Below the pieces are notes generated by a model that made no database searches, was not told the DNA's origin, and saw only the letters and a program-made list of their open reading frames with translations. This document shows positions 42,888 through 51,400 of a stretch of 64,000 nt of DNA, piece by piece. The stretch covers positions 1 to 64,000 of the forward strand of contig CBDCFM010000015.1 of the NCBI GenBank assembly GCA_965216035.1, in the 5' to 3' direction. Each line of letters opens with the position of its first letter. Position 1 is the stretch's first letter. This DNA is from G963664115 sp965216035 (lineage in GTDB: Bacteria; Acidobacteriota; Terriglobia; 20CM-2-55-15). A program made the translations under genes and the position numbers.

Positions 42888-45667
42888 CGGTTCTTCCTGC
42901 GGGTGCGGGTGCGCGACTTTGGAAGAATTCTGGAAAGAGCCTCGCCCGTGTAGGAGTCTTTCGAGTTCGCTACCTGTTCCGGAGTCCCCTCTGCCACGAC
43001 ACGACCTCCTCGTTCTCCGCCTTCCGGTCCCAGGTCCACGATCCAATCTGCGGTCTTAATCACATCGAGGTGATGCTCGATTATGATCACCGTGTTTCCG
43101 AGCTCTGTCAACCGCATCAGAACGTCCAGAAGTTTGCGGACGTCGTCGAAATGAAGGCCTGTTGTGGGCTCGTCCAGAATGTATAGGGTCTTTCCCGTCG
43201 CGCGGCGGCTGAGTTCCTTCGCCAGCTTGATGCGTTGGGCTTCCCCGCCCGAAAGCGTCGTTGCTGATTGTCCCAGATGGATATAGTCGAGACCCACGTC
43301 GACAAGCGTCTGAAGCTTCGACCGTATCTGAGGGATGTTTTCGAGAACGCCCAACGCCTGTTCTACTGTGGCGCTCAAGAGATCGGAGATCGACATGCCA
43401 CGGTATCGAATAGCTAGAGTTTCGGAGTTGTAACGTTTTCCCCGACACACTTCGCAGGGAACATAAACGTTGGGCAAAAAACTCATTTCGATTTTGCGCA
43501 AACCGTCACCCCGACACGCTTCGCATCGCCCTCCTTTGACGTTGAAGCTGAAGCGACCCGCCTTGTAACCGCGCGCTCGCGATTCGGGCATCATGGCGTA
43601 CAGATCCCGGATCGGGGTGAACATGCCCGTATAGGTTGCCGGATTGGATCGCGGTGTCCGTCCTATAGCCGACTGATCAATTTCGACAACTTTGTCGACG
43701 TGATTGATGCCTTGAATGTCACGATGGGCACCAGGTTCGTCCAGAGCCCGGTACAGCTTCCGAGCCAGTGCCCTGTACAGAATGTCGTTAACCAAGGTCG
43801 ATTTGCCTGAGCCCGACATGCCCGTGACGACCGTCATCAATCCGATTGGAAACGATACGTTGATGTCCTGGAGGTTGTGTTCGGAGCCACCTCGGACGCG
43901 CAACACTTGTCGCGAAGCCTTGCGCCTGGTTTCGGGAAGTGGAATCGTCTCGCGATGCGACAAGTACTGTCCCGTGCGACTGTCCGGAGAGTTCGCGACC
44001 TCTTCGGGTGTCCCAAACGCAACGATTTCACCCCCATGCGTTCCCGCGCCTGGTCCCAAATCCACAACGTAATCTGCGCGCCGTATAGTGTCTTCGTCGT
44101 GTTCCACGACGATGATGGTGTTGCCCAGGTCACGGAGCCGTTCCAATGTTTCCAGTAAGCGGTCGTTGTCACGGTGGTGAAGGCCGATGGAGGGTTCGTC
44201 CAATACGTAGAGCACGCCGCGAAGTCTGGATCCGATCTGGGTTGCCAGGCGGATCCGCTGGCTCTCGCCCCCTGAAAGCGTACTGGCGGACCGATCGAGA
44301 CTGAGATAATCCAGGCCGACGCCGGTCAAGAACTCCAATCGCTCCAGAATCTCACGAATGATGCGGCTGGCTATCAGTGTTTCCCGCGGTCCAAGCTTCA
44401 CGCTCTGAAAAAACCTGAGCGAATCGGCGACGGGGAGAGCTGTAATCGCCGCGATCGTTTCACCGGCGACAGTCACAGCCAGACTTTCCGGTCTTAGCCG
44501 GGTCCCCGCACACTCGTTACATGGATTGGTTGCCATATACTCGCTGAGTTCTTCGTCGTCGTTATAAAGGCGGTTCAATACGTCGATCACTCCTTCGATT
44601 TTCCTGCCGCGGTCATGAACGCCGTGGAAGACCGCCTGCCGCACTTTTGCGGGGAGCTCGTCAAACGGGACGTCGAGATCGGTGCGGAAAGATTTGGCGA
44701 TTTTCTTAAGGGCCGCTTCAATTTCGCCCTCGAACCCACTGCTCAAGCTGAGTCCTCCATTCAGAATCGATTGGGAGACATCCGGCAGTATGCGTCCGGG
44801 ATCGAAGTCAAAACGGACGCCCAGTCCGCTGCACTTTGGGCATGCGCCATAAACGCTATTGAACGAGAACGTCCGTGGTTCAATAGTGGTCATGTTGACG
44901 CCACAGTCTACGCATGCCATTGATTCCGAATAGAGCTGTTCGTCCCCCCCCACGATTGCGATCTGGACGAGACCGCCTGCGAGTTTGACGGCCCCTTCGA
45001 TTGAGGTCTGAAGTCTTTTTTCGATTCCTGGCTTGATCATGAGGCGATCGACCACGATCTCAATCGTGTGGTTCTTGCGGCGATTGAGTTCGATCGGTTC
45101 ATCCACGTTATGCAGCTTGCCGTCGATTCGGGCACGGACGTAACCGGCCTTTGCGATGGATGCCAACTGAACTTTGAACTCGCCTTTACGGCCACGAACG
45201 ACGGGAGCCAGAACCATAACGCGCTCACCCTGGGGCAGGTTTTTGAGACTGCGAACGATCTGGTCGGGACTTTGCTTGGAAATTTCCTTGCCGCACTGCG
45301 GACAATGGGGTGTGCCGATCGAAGCGAATAAAAGCCGGAGATAGTCGTAGATTTCAGTAACTGTTCCGACCGTGGAGCGGGGGCTGCGTGAGGAGCTCTT
45401 TTGTTCGATGGAGATCGCTGGCGACAGACCTTCGATCGAGTCGACATCGGGTGGTTCCAGTCGGTCCAGGAATTGACGTGCGTATGCGGATAACGATTCG
45501 ACGTAGCGTCTTTGGCCTTCCGCGTAGATTGTATCGAATGCCAGGCTCGACTTACCCGAACCGCTCAAACCCGTAACCACCGTCAAAGCGTTGCGTGCAA
45601 TCTCCACGTTAACGTTCTTCAAGTTGTGCTGCCGGGCTCCGCGGATAGAAATGGATTCAATCGGCAT
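42884..45667 (-). CDS. uvrA: Excinuclease ABC subunit A
   Basis: DNA-damage recognition ATPase of nucleotide excision repair. The 927-aa length is standard. It has two ABC modules: Walker A GLSGSGKSSLAFDTIYAEG and GMSGSGKSTLVND, signatures LSGGESQRIRLA and LSGGEAQRIKLA. It has zinc modules with C-x2-C pairs (CPQCG; CVDCG with CPKCSGLG; CEACRGDG with CEVCRGKRYN). The start MPIESISIRGARQHNLKNV is canonical. It heads a five-gene overlapping operon with gmhA, the DHS-like gene, CPBP and tyrA. Confidence 0.98.
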   Translation of the reverse strand: MPIESISIRGARQHNLKNVNVEIARNALTVVTGLSGSGKSSLAFDTIYAEGQRRYVESLSAYARQFLDRLEPPDVDSIEGLSPAISIEQKSSSRSPRSTVGTVTEIYDYLRLLFASIGTPHCPQCGKEISKQSPDQIVRSLKNLPQGERVMVLAPVVRGRKGEFKVQLASIAKAGYVRARIDGKLHNVDEPIELNRRKNHTIEIVVDRLMIKPGIEKRLQTSIEGAVKLAGGLVQIAIVGGDEQLYSESMACVDCGVNMTTIEPRTFSFNSVYGACPKCSGLGVRFDFDPGRILPDVSQSILNGGLSLSSGFEGEIEAALKKIAKSFRTDLDVPFDELPAKVRQAVFHGVHDRGRKIEGVIDVLNRLYNDDEELSEYMATNPCNECAGTRLRPESLAVTVAGETIAAITALPVADSLRFFQSVKLGPRETLIASRIIREILERLEFLTGVGLDYLSLDRSASTLSGGESQRIRLATQIGSRLRGVLYVLDEPSIGLHHRDNDRLLETLERLRDLGNTIIVVEHDEDTIRRADYVVDLGPGAGTHGGEIVAFGTPEEVANSPDSRTGQYLSHRETIPLPETRRKASRQVLRVRGGSEHNLQDINVSFPIGLMTVVTGMSGSGKSTLVNDILYRALARKLYRALDEPGAHRDIQGINHVDKVVEIDQSAIGRTPRSNPATYTGMFTPIRDLYAMMPESRARGYKAGRFSFNVKGGRCEACRGDGLRKIEMSFLPNVYVPCEVCRGKRYNSETLAIRYRGMSISDLLSATVEQALGVLENIPQIRSKLQTLVDVGLDYIHLGQSATTLSGGEAQRIKLAKELSRRATGKTLYILDEPTTGLHFDDVRKLLDVLMRLTELGNTVIIIEHHLDVIKTADWIVDLGPEGGERGGRVVAEGTPEQVANSKDSYTGEALSRILPKSRTRTRRKNR

Positions 45668-46127
45668 TCCGGTGTCAAAGGCTCCTCGGACTGTAATCGG
45701 AGGGGGGTTTGGAACTCTACATTTTACCCATAGTGACGGGTTCGATCAAAGTGGGGTTCGATCAAGCGCTGAGTTTTGTAGGGCTGTGACAGTGTAGGGC
45801 GGCTGTCATCGCGGATCAGCAGTCTCGAAACGAAGAACTCGCAACCTATACCAGCGGCCAGCAGCCCGTGGTTAAAGTCGACCGAGTGATCATCGTGCTC
45901 GGTTTGAACGTTTTCTTACACTGACAGACTGGCTTGCCGCTTTTTTGTGAATGCCGTCCGCCTTCACCGTCGGACGGGTGAGGGTTGTCCCAGGGCATGA
46001 TTTAACATTTCATCGATCCCTGTAGGTCTCGCCGTCAGGACGATGTCGAGGGTTGCAGGCCCCTCAGACACTATGTCTGAATGAACGGCCGGCGAGATCT
46101 AATAGCTCGATTTTCCGGCTCAGGACA
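45668..46127. other. Gap upstream of uvrA
   Basis: About 460 bases between uvrA and the ABC-F gene. It contains the uvrA promoter region, a short direct repeat GGGTTCGATCAA twice near 45738-45768, and repeat copy B at 46065-46100. I see no gene or clear SOS box. Confidence 0.45.
46065..46100. repeat. Interspersed repeat copy B (partner at 4574-4610)
   Basis: Contains the dyad TCAGACA-CTA-TGTCTGA (46064-46080) followed by ATGAAC, GGCC and GGCGAGATCT. A flanking GCCGG/CCGGC pair (about 46088-46122) can form a second hairpin. It lies 28 bases beyond the 3' end of the ABC-F gene, matching the placement of copy A relative to its minus-strand neighbour. Confidence 0.55.
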
Positions 46128-48005
46128 CTACTCCAAGAGCGCAGCTTTGTGCGCCAGTTCTTGATAAAGCCGCTCGACTTGGACTTTGAGTTCTGAATAC
46201 CGTTGGTTCGCGCTGCCCCATTCCAGGTCTTTCGGGGATTCCTGGAATAGCGATTCCATTGTGTCTATCTCGTTCTCGCTCTCCCCGATTTTCGTCTCCA
46301 GGCGCTGCACCTCTTTCTCCAATTGTTCGCGCCGGTTCTTGCTCAACTGCGGTGTGGGTGGTTTCTTGAGGTTCTGTTCTTCGGACCGGCCTTGGGCTCT
46401 TTTACGAGGGGACGCGGCCACGTCTTCTTCCAACCATTCCTCGAACGCCTTAAACCGGTCGAACAGCCTGACGCGCTTGTCTTCAACGTAGAGAATGTGA
46501 GTCGCTATGCGCTCGACTAGCCGACGGTCGTGTGTAATGAACAGTAGTGTTCCCGGATAGGCGCCCAATGCAGGTTCCAAAGCTTCGCGCGAAGCGATAT
46601 CCAGGTGGTTTGTCGGCTCGTCCAGTGCTAGCAAGGGGGGAGACGCGTATATGATCCTTGCCAAGGCTAATTTGGATCGCTCGCCGCCACTGAGTGAGGC
46701 GATTTCCTTGAACACATCGTCCCCGCGAAACTGAAATTGCGCAAGGAAAGTGCGGAGTTCCCCGTCACTGGATCGTGAATCCAGGGATCGGATTTCATCC
46801 AGAACCATTGCCCCTGGGTCGAGGTCCTCAAGTTGCTGATCGTAATAACCCACTTCCAGGCGGAGGTCCCAATCCAATTCCCCGGAAAGCGGAGCCAGTC
46901 GGCCAATCAGGGAGCGCAACAACGTCGTCTTGCCCGACCCGTTCGGTCCCACCAGCGCCCACCGTTGACCTCTTTCAATATCGATAGACAGGTTCGTGAT
47001 TACAGACAGGGATGGGTATCCGACTCTCAGTTCGCGCGCGCGCAAGAGGTAACGTCCGGTTTTTGTAGACGACATGAACCGAAAACGAACTCTGTCTCCC
47101 GCAGACGGAGGTTTCGCGATGGGTTGGATCCGGGCGAGTGCTCTCCGGCGTGACTGCGCCTGCCGGGTCTTCTGTCCCGCGATATTGCGTTGGATGTAGT
47201 CTTGAGTCTTCTTGATCCACTCCTGTTGCCGGCGCCATTCCCTTTCCTGGTGTTTCAGGCGCTGGTTGCGCTGGCTGACGTATGCGGAATAGTTGCCCGT
47301 GTAGCTATAGATCTTGCCGTTTTCCAGTTCGAGGACCCGGTCAACGATGCGATCTAGGAAGAATCGGTCGTGTGAAACGATCAATAACGACTTGTTGGTT
47401 CCTTTGAGATAGCCTTCCAGCCACTCGATCGACCGGATGTCCAGGTGGTTGGTCGGTTCGTCCAGCAGCAGCAGATCAGCTTCGCCCAGGAGCAATCGTG
47501 CAAGGGCAAGACGGTTTTGTTCACCACCGGAAAGCAAGTTCGCGGGTTGGTCGAACTGATCCCGCGTGAAACCTACACCGAAGAGCGCCCCCTCAGTGCG
47601 AGCCCGATAGCTGTAGCCGCCCCGGAATTCGAATTCCTCCTGGAGTTTGGAATACCGGGTCAACAGCTCCGGATTCCGGTCCTCGGCCATCGCTCCTTCA
47701 ATGTCCCGAAGCTGCCGTTCCCCTTTCCGGAGATCCTCGAAACCAGTCAACGCCTCATCCAGGACTGTTGATTGACCGAAGTCGGGAAGCTGATCCAGGC
47801 GGCCAATTTGAATGCCGGTGCCTGTGGTGACCGTGCCGCTGTCTGCGTTGTCAGGGGATTGGAGGAGTTCGAGCAGCGTGGTCTTGCCGGCGCCGTTGGC
47901 GCCGATCAGGCCGACCTTGTTTCCGGGATGGATTTCGAAACAGACGTTCTGGAGGACGTCCAAGGACCCATACGACTTGGAAACGTCGTGGAAGCGGACC
48001 AGCAA
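46128..48005 (-). CDS. ABC-F family ATPase (Uup-like)
   Basis: A 625-aa cytoplasmic twin-ATPase with no membrane domain. Module 1: Walker A GANGAGKTT, signature LSGGEQNRLALA, Walker B LLLLDEPTNHLD. Module 2: GPNGSGKTT, LSGGERSKLALA, LLALDEPTNHLD. A charged linker between modules (QREWRRQQEWIKKTQDYIQ-type sequence near 240-290) is the P-site tRNA interaction motif of ABC-F proteins. A C-terminal coiled coil (about 540-625) resembles the DNA-binding tail of Uup. Members act on stalled ribosomes or confer antibiotic protection. It follows the S41-like gene by 6 bases, probably co-transcribed. Confidence 0.9.
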   Translation of the reverse strand: MLVRFHDVSKSYGSLDVLQNVCFEIHPGNKVGLIGANGAGKTTLLELLQSPDNADSGTVTTGTGIQIGRLDQLPDFGQSTVLDEALTGFEDLRKGERQLRDIEGAMAEDRNPELLTRYSKLQEEFEFRGGYSYRARTEGALFGVGFTRDQFDQPANLLSGGEQNRLALARLLLGEADLLLLDEPTNHLDIRSIEWLEGYLKGTNKSLLIVSHDRFFLDRIVDRVLELENGKIYSYTGNYSAYVSQRNQRLKHQEREWRRQQEWIKKTQDYIQRNIAGQKTRQAQSRRRALARIQPIAKPPSAGDRVRFRFMSSTKTGRYLLRARELRVGYPSLSVITNLSIDIERGQRWALVGPNGSGKTTLLRSLIGRLAPLSGELDWDLRLEVGYYDQQLEDLDPGAMVLDEIRSLDSRSSDGELRTFLAQFQFRGDDVFKEIASLSGGERSKLALARIIYASPPLLALDEPTNHLDIASREALEPALGAYPGTLLFITHDRRLVERIATHILYVEDKRVRLFDRFKAFEEWLEEDVAASPRKRAQGRSEEQNLKKPPTPQLSKNRREQLEKEVQRLETKIGESENEIDTMESLFQESPKDLEWGSANQRYSELKVQVERLYQELAHKAALLE

Positions 48006-48011
48006 CTTGTT

Positions 48012-49205
48012 TTAGGCCGCTTCTTCCAGCGCCTCTCCGAGAAGGATCTCGACAGCCCGGTCGAGTTGTCGATCCGTGGCCTCTGGAGGGTCTTCCGGCA
48101 GGTTGAGCGGGTCGACGGTGGCTGTGACCGTCACTTCGATGGTGGGGATGACGCCAGTTTGCTGTATTTCAGAGCCCGATGGGCTGTAATACTTAGCCAC
48201 AGACAGCAGTAAAGCCCAACCGTCATTGAGCGGCAGCAATTCCTGAACCGAGCCCAGGCCGAAGCTCCGGACACCGACAATTTCGCCCCGGCCATTGTCG
48301 CCGATGGCGGCAGCCGCGATCTCGGCCGCTTCAGCAGTGCCTCCGTTAATCAAAACCACCAGAGGTAGGTTCGACACCGTTCGTGCCGCATCGGCGGAGA
48401 ACGTCTCCCGTTCCGTGGTCTGGCCCTCAACGTATCCCAGGCTTCCCGACTCGACAAATAGGTCAGCCAATGCGAGAGCTTCCTCGCGATTTCCACCGGC
48501 GGAGTTCCGGAGATCCACGACAAAATGCGCGGCTCCTTCGCCGGAGAGTCTTTCAATCTGGTCCCGGGCCTCGGCCGCTTTTCCCGGCGCCAGAAGCGGT
48601 ATTTTCAGATAACCGATGTTCCCGTCCAGCATGCGCCCTTCAACCGGAGGCGGGGCCACAACTTCAAGAGTGAGGCGGATGTCCGCTGGCTCCGGCCGGC
48701 TGCGGCGGATAACAGTCATGTCGACCATCGTTCCGGCCTCACCCGACAGTAACTGTTGGACTTCTATCAAATTGTGCTCCCGCAGGGATTCGCCGCCGAT
48801 TCCCTCGATAGTATCGCCGGATCCGAGACCCGCAAGGTCGGCTGGCCCGCCCGGCACCGCGGCCACTATGACGGGGTAATCGAATTTCTTGGAGAGCCGT
48901 ACACCGATTCCTGCCGATGTGAGGGGGTCGTAGTTCCTATAAAAATCAGCGCCCTCCGGAGACAAATAGCCACCGTGAGGGTCGATCCGTTCGACCATGC
49001 CCCGGATTGCGCCGTCCATTGCGTCCGTCAGGCTCGGGGCATCGACGTAGTCGTTTTGAATTCTGTTGATCACTTCCATGAATATGGAAAGTTGGGGATA
49101 GGCGCTGTCCTGTGCACTGACGCGCCCCATCATGCCGCCGATAATCGCGTATACGACAATGACGGAGGAAACCAGCAGAATGGTGTACTTCGACCTTGAG
49201 TTCAA
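48012..49205 (-). CDS. S41 (C-terminal processing) pseudoprotease with PDZ domain
   Basis: A 397-aa exported or membrane-anchored protein (hydrophobic segment near 9-26). A PDZ domain (about 95-185, GIGVRLSKKF, DLAGLGSGDTIEGIGG) precedes the S41 fold: VVDLRNSAGGNREEALALADLF, then PLVVLINGGTAEAAEI and VGVRSFGLGSVQE. Active CtpA/Prc enzymes have a nucleophile Ser where E292 stands (GGSASASE-type motif) and a Lys where L317 stands (FGKG). Both catalytic residues are replaced while the rest of the motifs is retained, so proteolysis is not expected. The protein could act as a binding scaffold or regulator. First gene of a two-gene unit with the ABC-F ATPase. Confidence 0.85.
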   Translation of the reverse strand: MNSRSKYTILLVSSVIVVYAIIGGMMGRVSAQDSAYPQLSIFMEVINRIQNDYVDAPSLTDAMDGAIRGMVERIDPHGGYLSPEGADFYRNYDPLTSAGIGVRLSKKFDYPVIVAAVPGGPADLAGLGSGDTIEGIGGESLREHNLIEVQQLLSGEAGTMVDMTVIRRSRPEPADIRLTLEVVAPPPVEGRMLDGNIGYLKIPLLAPGKAAEARDQIERLSGEGAAHFVVDLRNSAGGNREEALALADLFVESGSLGYVEGQTTERETFSADAARTVSNLPLVVLINGGTAEAAEIAAAAIGDNGRGEIVGVRSFGLGSVQELLPLNDGWALLLSVAKYYSPSGSEIQQTGVIPTIEVTVTATVDPLNLPEDPPEATDRQLDRAVEILLGEALEEAA

Positions 49206-49552
49206 ACCGAGCCTCCGGTGGGAGACGGATGCCGCAGAAACCGGTATTGGAGTCGTTTCACAATAGACCGAGACTTTTTCTGTAGGTCGCTGCCATGACC
49301 CGGCGACTGCAGCATCTCTCAGCCATATTCCGGGATGGTGCCCACCGTCTGTCCGACCAGTCCCCCCGTGCCAGGGTGCGCGAGACGTACGCGAAACTTT
49401 TACGGCGTCCAGTCAGATACCGGACTTACGGCAGTGACGGCCCCGGTCCCTATAAACTACATTAGCATAGCAACGGACGCTTACTTCACAAATGTAAAAC
49501 ACGGGCTATTTCAAGGCGCACCGGATGAAGAGTCCGTCCATCTAAAGTATGC
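49206..49552. other. Intergenic region left of the insertion sequence
   Basis: About 350 bases between the S41-like gene and the IS target duplication. No credible gene or RNA. It is the original upstream region of ruvX, now separated from it by the insertion. Confidence 0.5.
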
Positions 49553-49561
49553 TTGTCGCTG
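49553..49561. repeat. Left target-site duplication
   Basis: TTGTCGCTG, repeated exactly at 50948-50956, flanking the insertion sequence. A 9-base duplication fits the 8-9 bases typical of IS256-family transposition. Confidence 0.93.
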
Positions 49562-49664
49562 GAGTTATAACCGAATCTGGTGTTTGAGGGATTGAAGAAA
49601 AGCGGCGTATCTGGTTGATTTGTTGTTTACGAGACTTCAAAGCAACCAAAGGAGATACGCCACT

Positions 49665-50912
49665 ATGAGTAAGAGTATCGTTATTGAACTGGAAGATCGA
49701 GAAGCGATTGCAGACCCAGTGACCGACCTGCTACGAGCCGGGGCGCAAGAGCTGATCCAACGCGCTGTGGAAGCCGAACTGTCCGAACTGCTATCCCAGC
49801 ACGGCGATCGGCGAACCGAGACGGGCAAGGCTGGAGTGGTGCGCAACGGTTATCTGCCTGAACGCGAGCTGCAGACTGGCCTGGGTCCGGTAACGGTGCA
49901 AATCCCGAAGGTTCGCGCCAAGACGGGCGAAGCTGTGACGTTCCGCTCGGCCCTGGTACCCCCCTACATTCGGAAGACGCAGTCGATGGAAGCCGCCGTG
50001 CCGTGGTTGTATTTGAAAGGCGTCTCCAGTGGCGAGATGGGTGAGGCCCTGAAAGTTCTTGTCGGTCCGAAGGCGCAGGGCTTGTCAGCGAGCACGGTAT
50101 CGCGCTTGAAACGGGTCTGGGCTGAAGAGTACCGCATCGGGTGCGACCAGCGTTTGGACGCCGACCGCTGGGTCTATGTCTGGGCCGACGGTATCTACAG
50201 CGGACTTCGAGCTGAACAAACCAAGTTGTGTGCGTTGGTCGTGATCGGCGTGAATGAACGCGGAGAGAAGCGTTTTCTGGCGATCGAAGACGGTGTACGG
50301 GAATCGACACAGAGTTGGCGTGAGGTCTTGTTGAAGCTGAAGTCCCGAGGGATGAATATTCCGAAGTTGGCCATCGGTGACGGGGCGATGGGGTTCTGGG
50401 CCGCACTGGAGGAAATCTATCCCGAGACACGCCAACAACGCTGCTGGATGCACAAGACCATGAATGTGCTCAACTGCTTACCCAAGTCGGTCCAGGCGAA
50501 AGCGAAACAGGCACTGCACGCGATCTGGAAGGCCGAGACACTGGCAGACGCCGAGAAGGCATTCGATCTGTTCATTGAAACCTATGAGCCGAAGTATCCG
50601 AAAGCCACTGTCTGCCTGCAGAAAGACAGAGAAGAACTGCTGGCCTTTTACGGCTTTCCGGCCAAGCACTGGCAGAGCATCCGAACGACTAATCCCATTG
50701 AATCGACCTTTGCCACCATTCGACACCGAACCAAGCGATCCAGAGGCTGCCTGACACGGGATGGAATGCTGCACATGATGTTCAAGCTGGGTCAGTGCGC
50801 TGAGAAGAACTGGCGACGATTACGAGGATTCGATGATCTGGTCAAGGTGATTACTGGAGTGAAATTTAACGATGGAATCGAAGTGACAAAGCTCGATCAG
50901 ACCGCCGCTTGA
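49665..50912 (+). CDS. IS256-family transposase
   Basis: A 415-aa DDE mutator-type transposase from ATG 49665 (AGGAG upstream; longer ORF from 49620 lacks a ribosome site). The catalytic residues are D in VWADGIYSGLR, D in AIGDGAMGFWAAL, and E in RTTNPIESTFATIRHR. The CWMHKTMNVLNCLP segment is the C(2)H-type region of the family. The sequence is uninterrupted and ends two bases before the right inverted repeat, so it should be functional. Confidence 0.96.
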   Translation: MSKSIVIELEDREAIADPVTDLLRAGAQELIQRAVEAELSELLSQHGDRRTETGKAGVVRNGYLPERELQTGLGPVTVQIPKVRAKTGEAVTFRSALVPPYIRKTQSMEAAVPWLYLKGVSSGEMGEALKVLVGPKAQGLSASTVSRLKRVWAEEYRIGCDQRLDADRWVYVWADGIYSGLRAEQTKLCALVVIGVNERGEKRFLAIEDGVRESTQSWREVLLKLKSRGMNIPKLAIGDGAMGFWAALEEIYPETRQQRCWMHKTMNVLNCLPKSVQAKAKQALHAIWKAETLADAEKAFDLFIETYEPKYPKATVCLQKDREELLAFYGFPAKHWQSIRTTNPIESTFATIRHRTKRSRGCLTRDGMLHMMFKLGQCAEKNWRRLRGFDDLVKVITGVKFNDGIEVTKLDQTAA

Positions 50913-50913
50913 A

Positions 50914-50947
50914 TCAATCTCCTAAACACCACTTTTGACAATAACTC
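50914..50947. repeat. Right terminal inverted repeat of the IS
   Basis: Pairs with 49562-49595. It contains the outward-facing TTGACA at 50935-50940. With the host TATTAT at 50960-50965 (19-base spacer) this could form a hybrid promoter reading into ruvX. Confidence 0.85.
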
Positions 50948-50956
50948 TTGTCGCTG
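50948..50956. repeat. Right target-site duplication
   Basis: TTGTCGCTG, identical to 49553-49561. It lies only 16 bases upstream of the GTG start candidate of ruvX. Confidence 0.93.
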
Positions 50957-50971
50957 AGGTATTATGGGGAC

Positions 50972-51400
50972 GTGAAATCCGATATTCGCTTGAGAACAAT
51001 GGCTTTGGACGTCGGTGACAAGCGCATTGGGATCGCGGTCACCGATACCCTTGGCGTGACGGTCCATGGCCGTCCGACGCATCGACGAAACAGCCTGTCT
51101 GCGGATGTAGAACACATCCGCGCTTTGGTCGAAGAGGATGGCGTCGTCGAGGTTGTCGTCGGCCATCCACGGCATATGGATGGAACACGTACGCGCCAAA
51201 CCGAGAAGACGGAAGCGTTTGCCGGGCATCTAAAGACGGTCCTGCCGGTGCCGGTGATTCTGTGGGATGAACGCCTGACGAGCTTCGATGCCGAAGAACG
51301 TCTGGAAGAAATGGGTCTGGACTGGCGGCATCGTCGGGCGCATGTGGATGAACTGGCGGCGACCTTGATACTCGAAGACTACCTGGGGCAGCGCCCGTGA
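50972..51400 (+). CDS. ruvX: Putative Holliday junction resolvase / pre-16S rRNA nuclease
   Basis: A 142-aa YqgF/RuvX protein, needed for 16S rRNA 5' maturation in E. coli. The RNase H-like fold starts MALDVGDKRIGIAVTD, continues with VVVGHPRHMDGT and WDERLTSFDAEE, and ends HVDELAATLILEDYL with the last acidic residue. The start is either GTG 50972 or ATG 50999. If the TATTAT at 50960 is the -10 box, transcription would begin at about the GTG, giving a leaderless message. The IS256 element sits 24 bases upstream of this GTG. Overlaps mltG by 4 bases (GTGA). Confidence 0.9.
   Translation: MKSDIRLRTMALDVGDKRIGIAVTDTLGVTVHGRPTHRRNSLSADVEHIRALVEEDGVVEVVVGHPRHMDGTRTRQTEKTEAFAGHLKTVLPVPVILWDERLTSFDAEERLEEMGLDWRHRRAHVDELAATLILEDYLGQRP

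Larger units (their letters stand above)
49562..50947 (+). mobile_element. Complete IS256-family insertion sequence (1386 bp)
   Basis: Bounded by 34-base imperfect inverted repeats, 49562-49595 and 50914-50947, sharing GAGTTAT at the tips and TGGTGTTT...GATTGA inside. It is flanked by a perfect 9-bp target duplication (49553-49561, 50948-50956). One intact transposase fills it. Perfect duplications and an intact gene indicate recent insertion. The right end carries an outward TTGACA (50935-50940). Confidence 0.95.

Noticed and set aside
45738..45768. tRNA-like T-arm from repeated GGGTTCGATCAA
   Set aside because: No acceptor or anticodon stem around either copy; it is a short direct repeat only.
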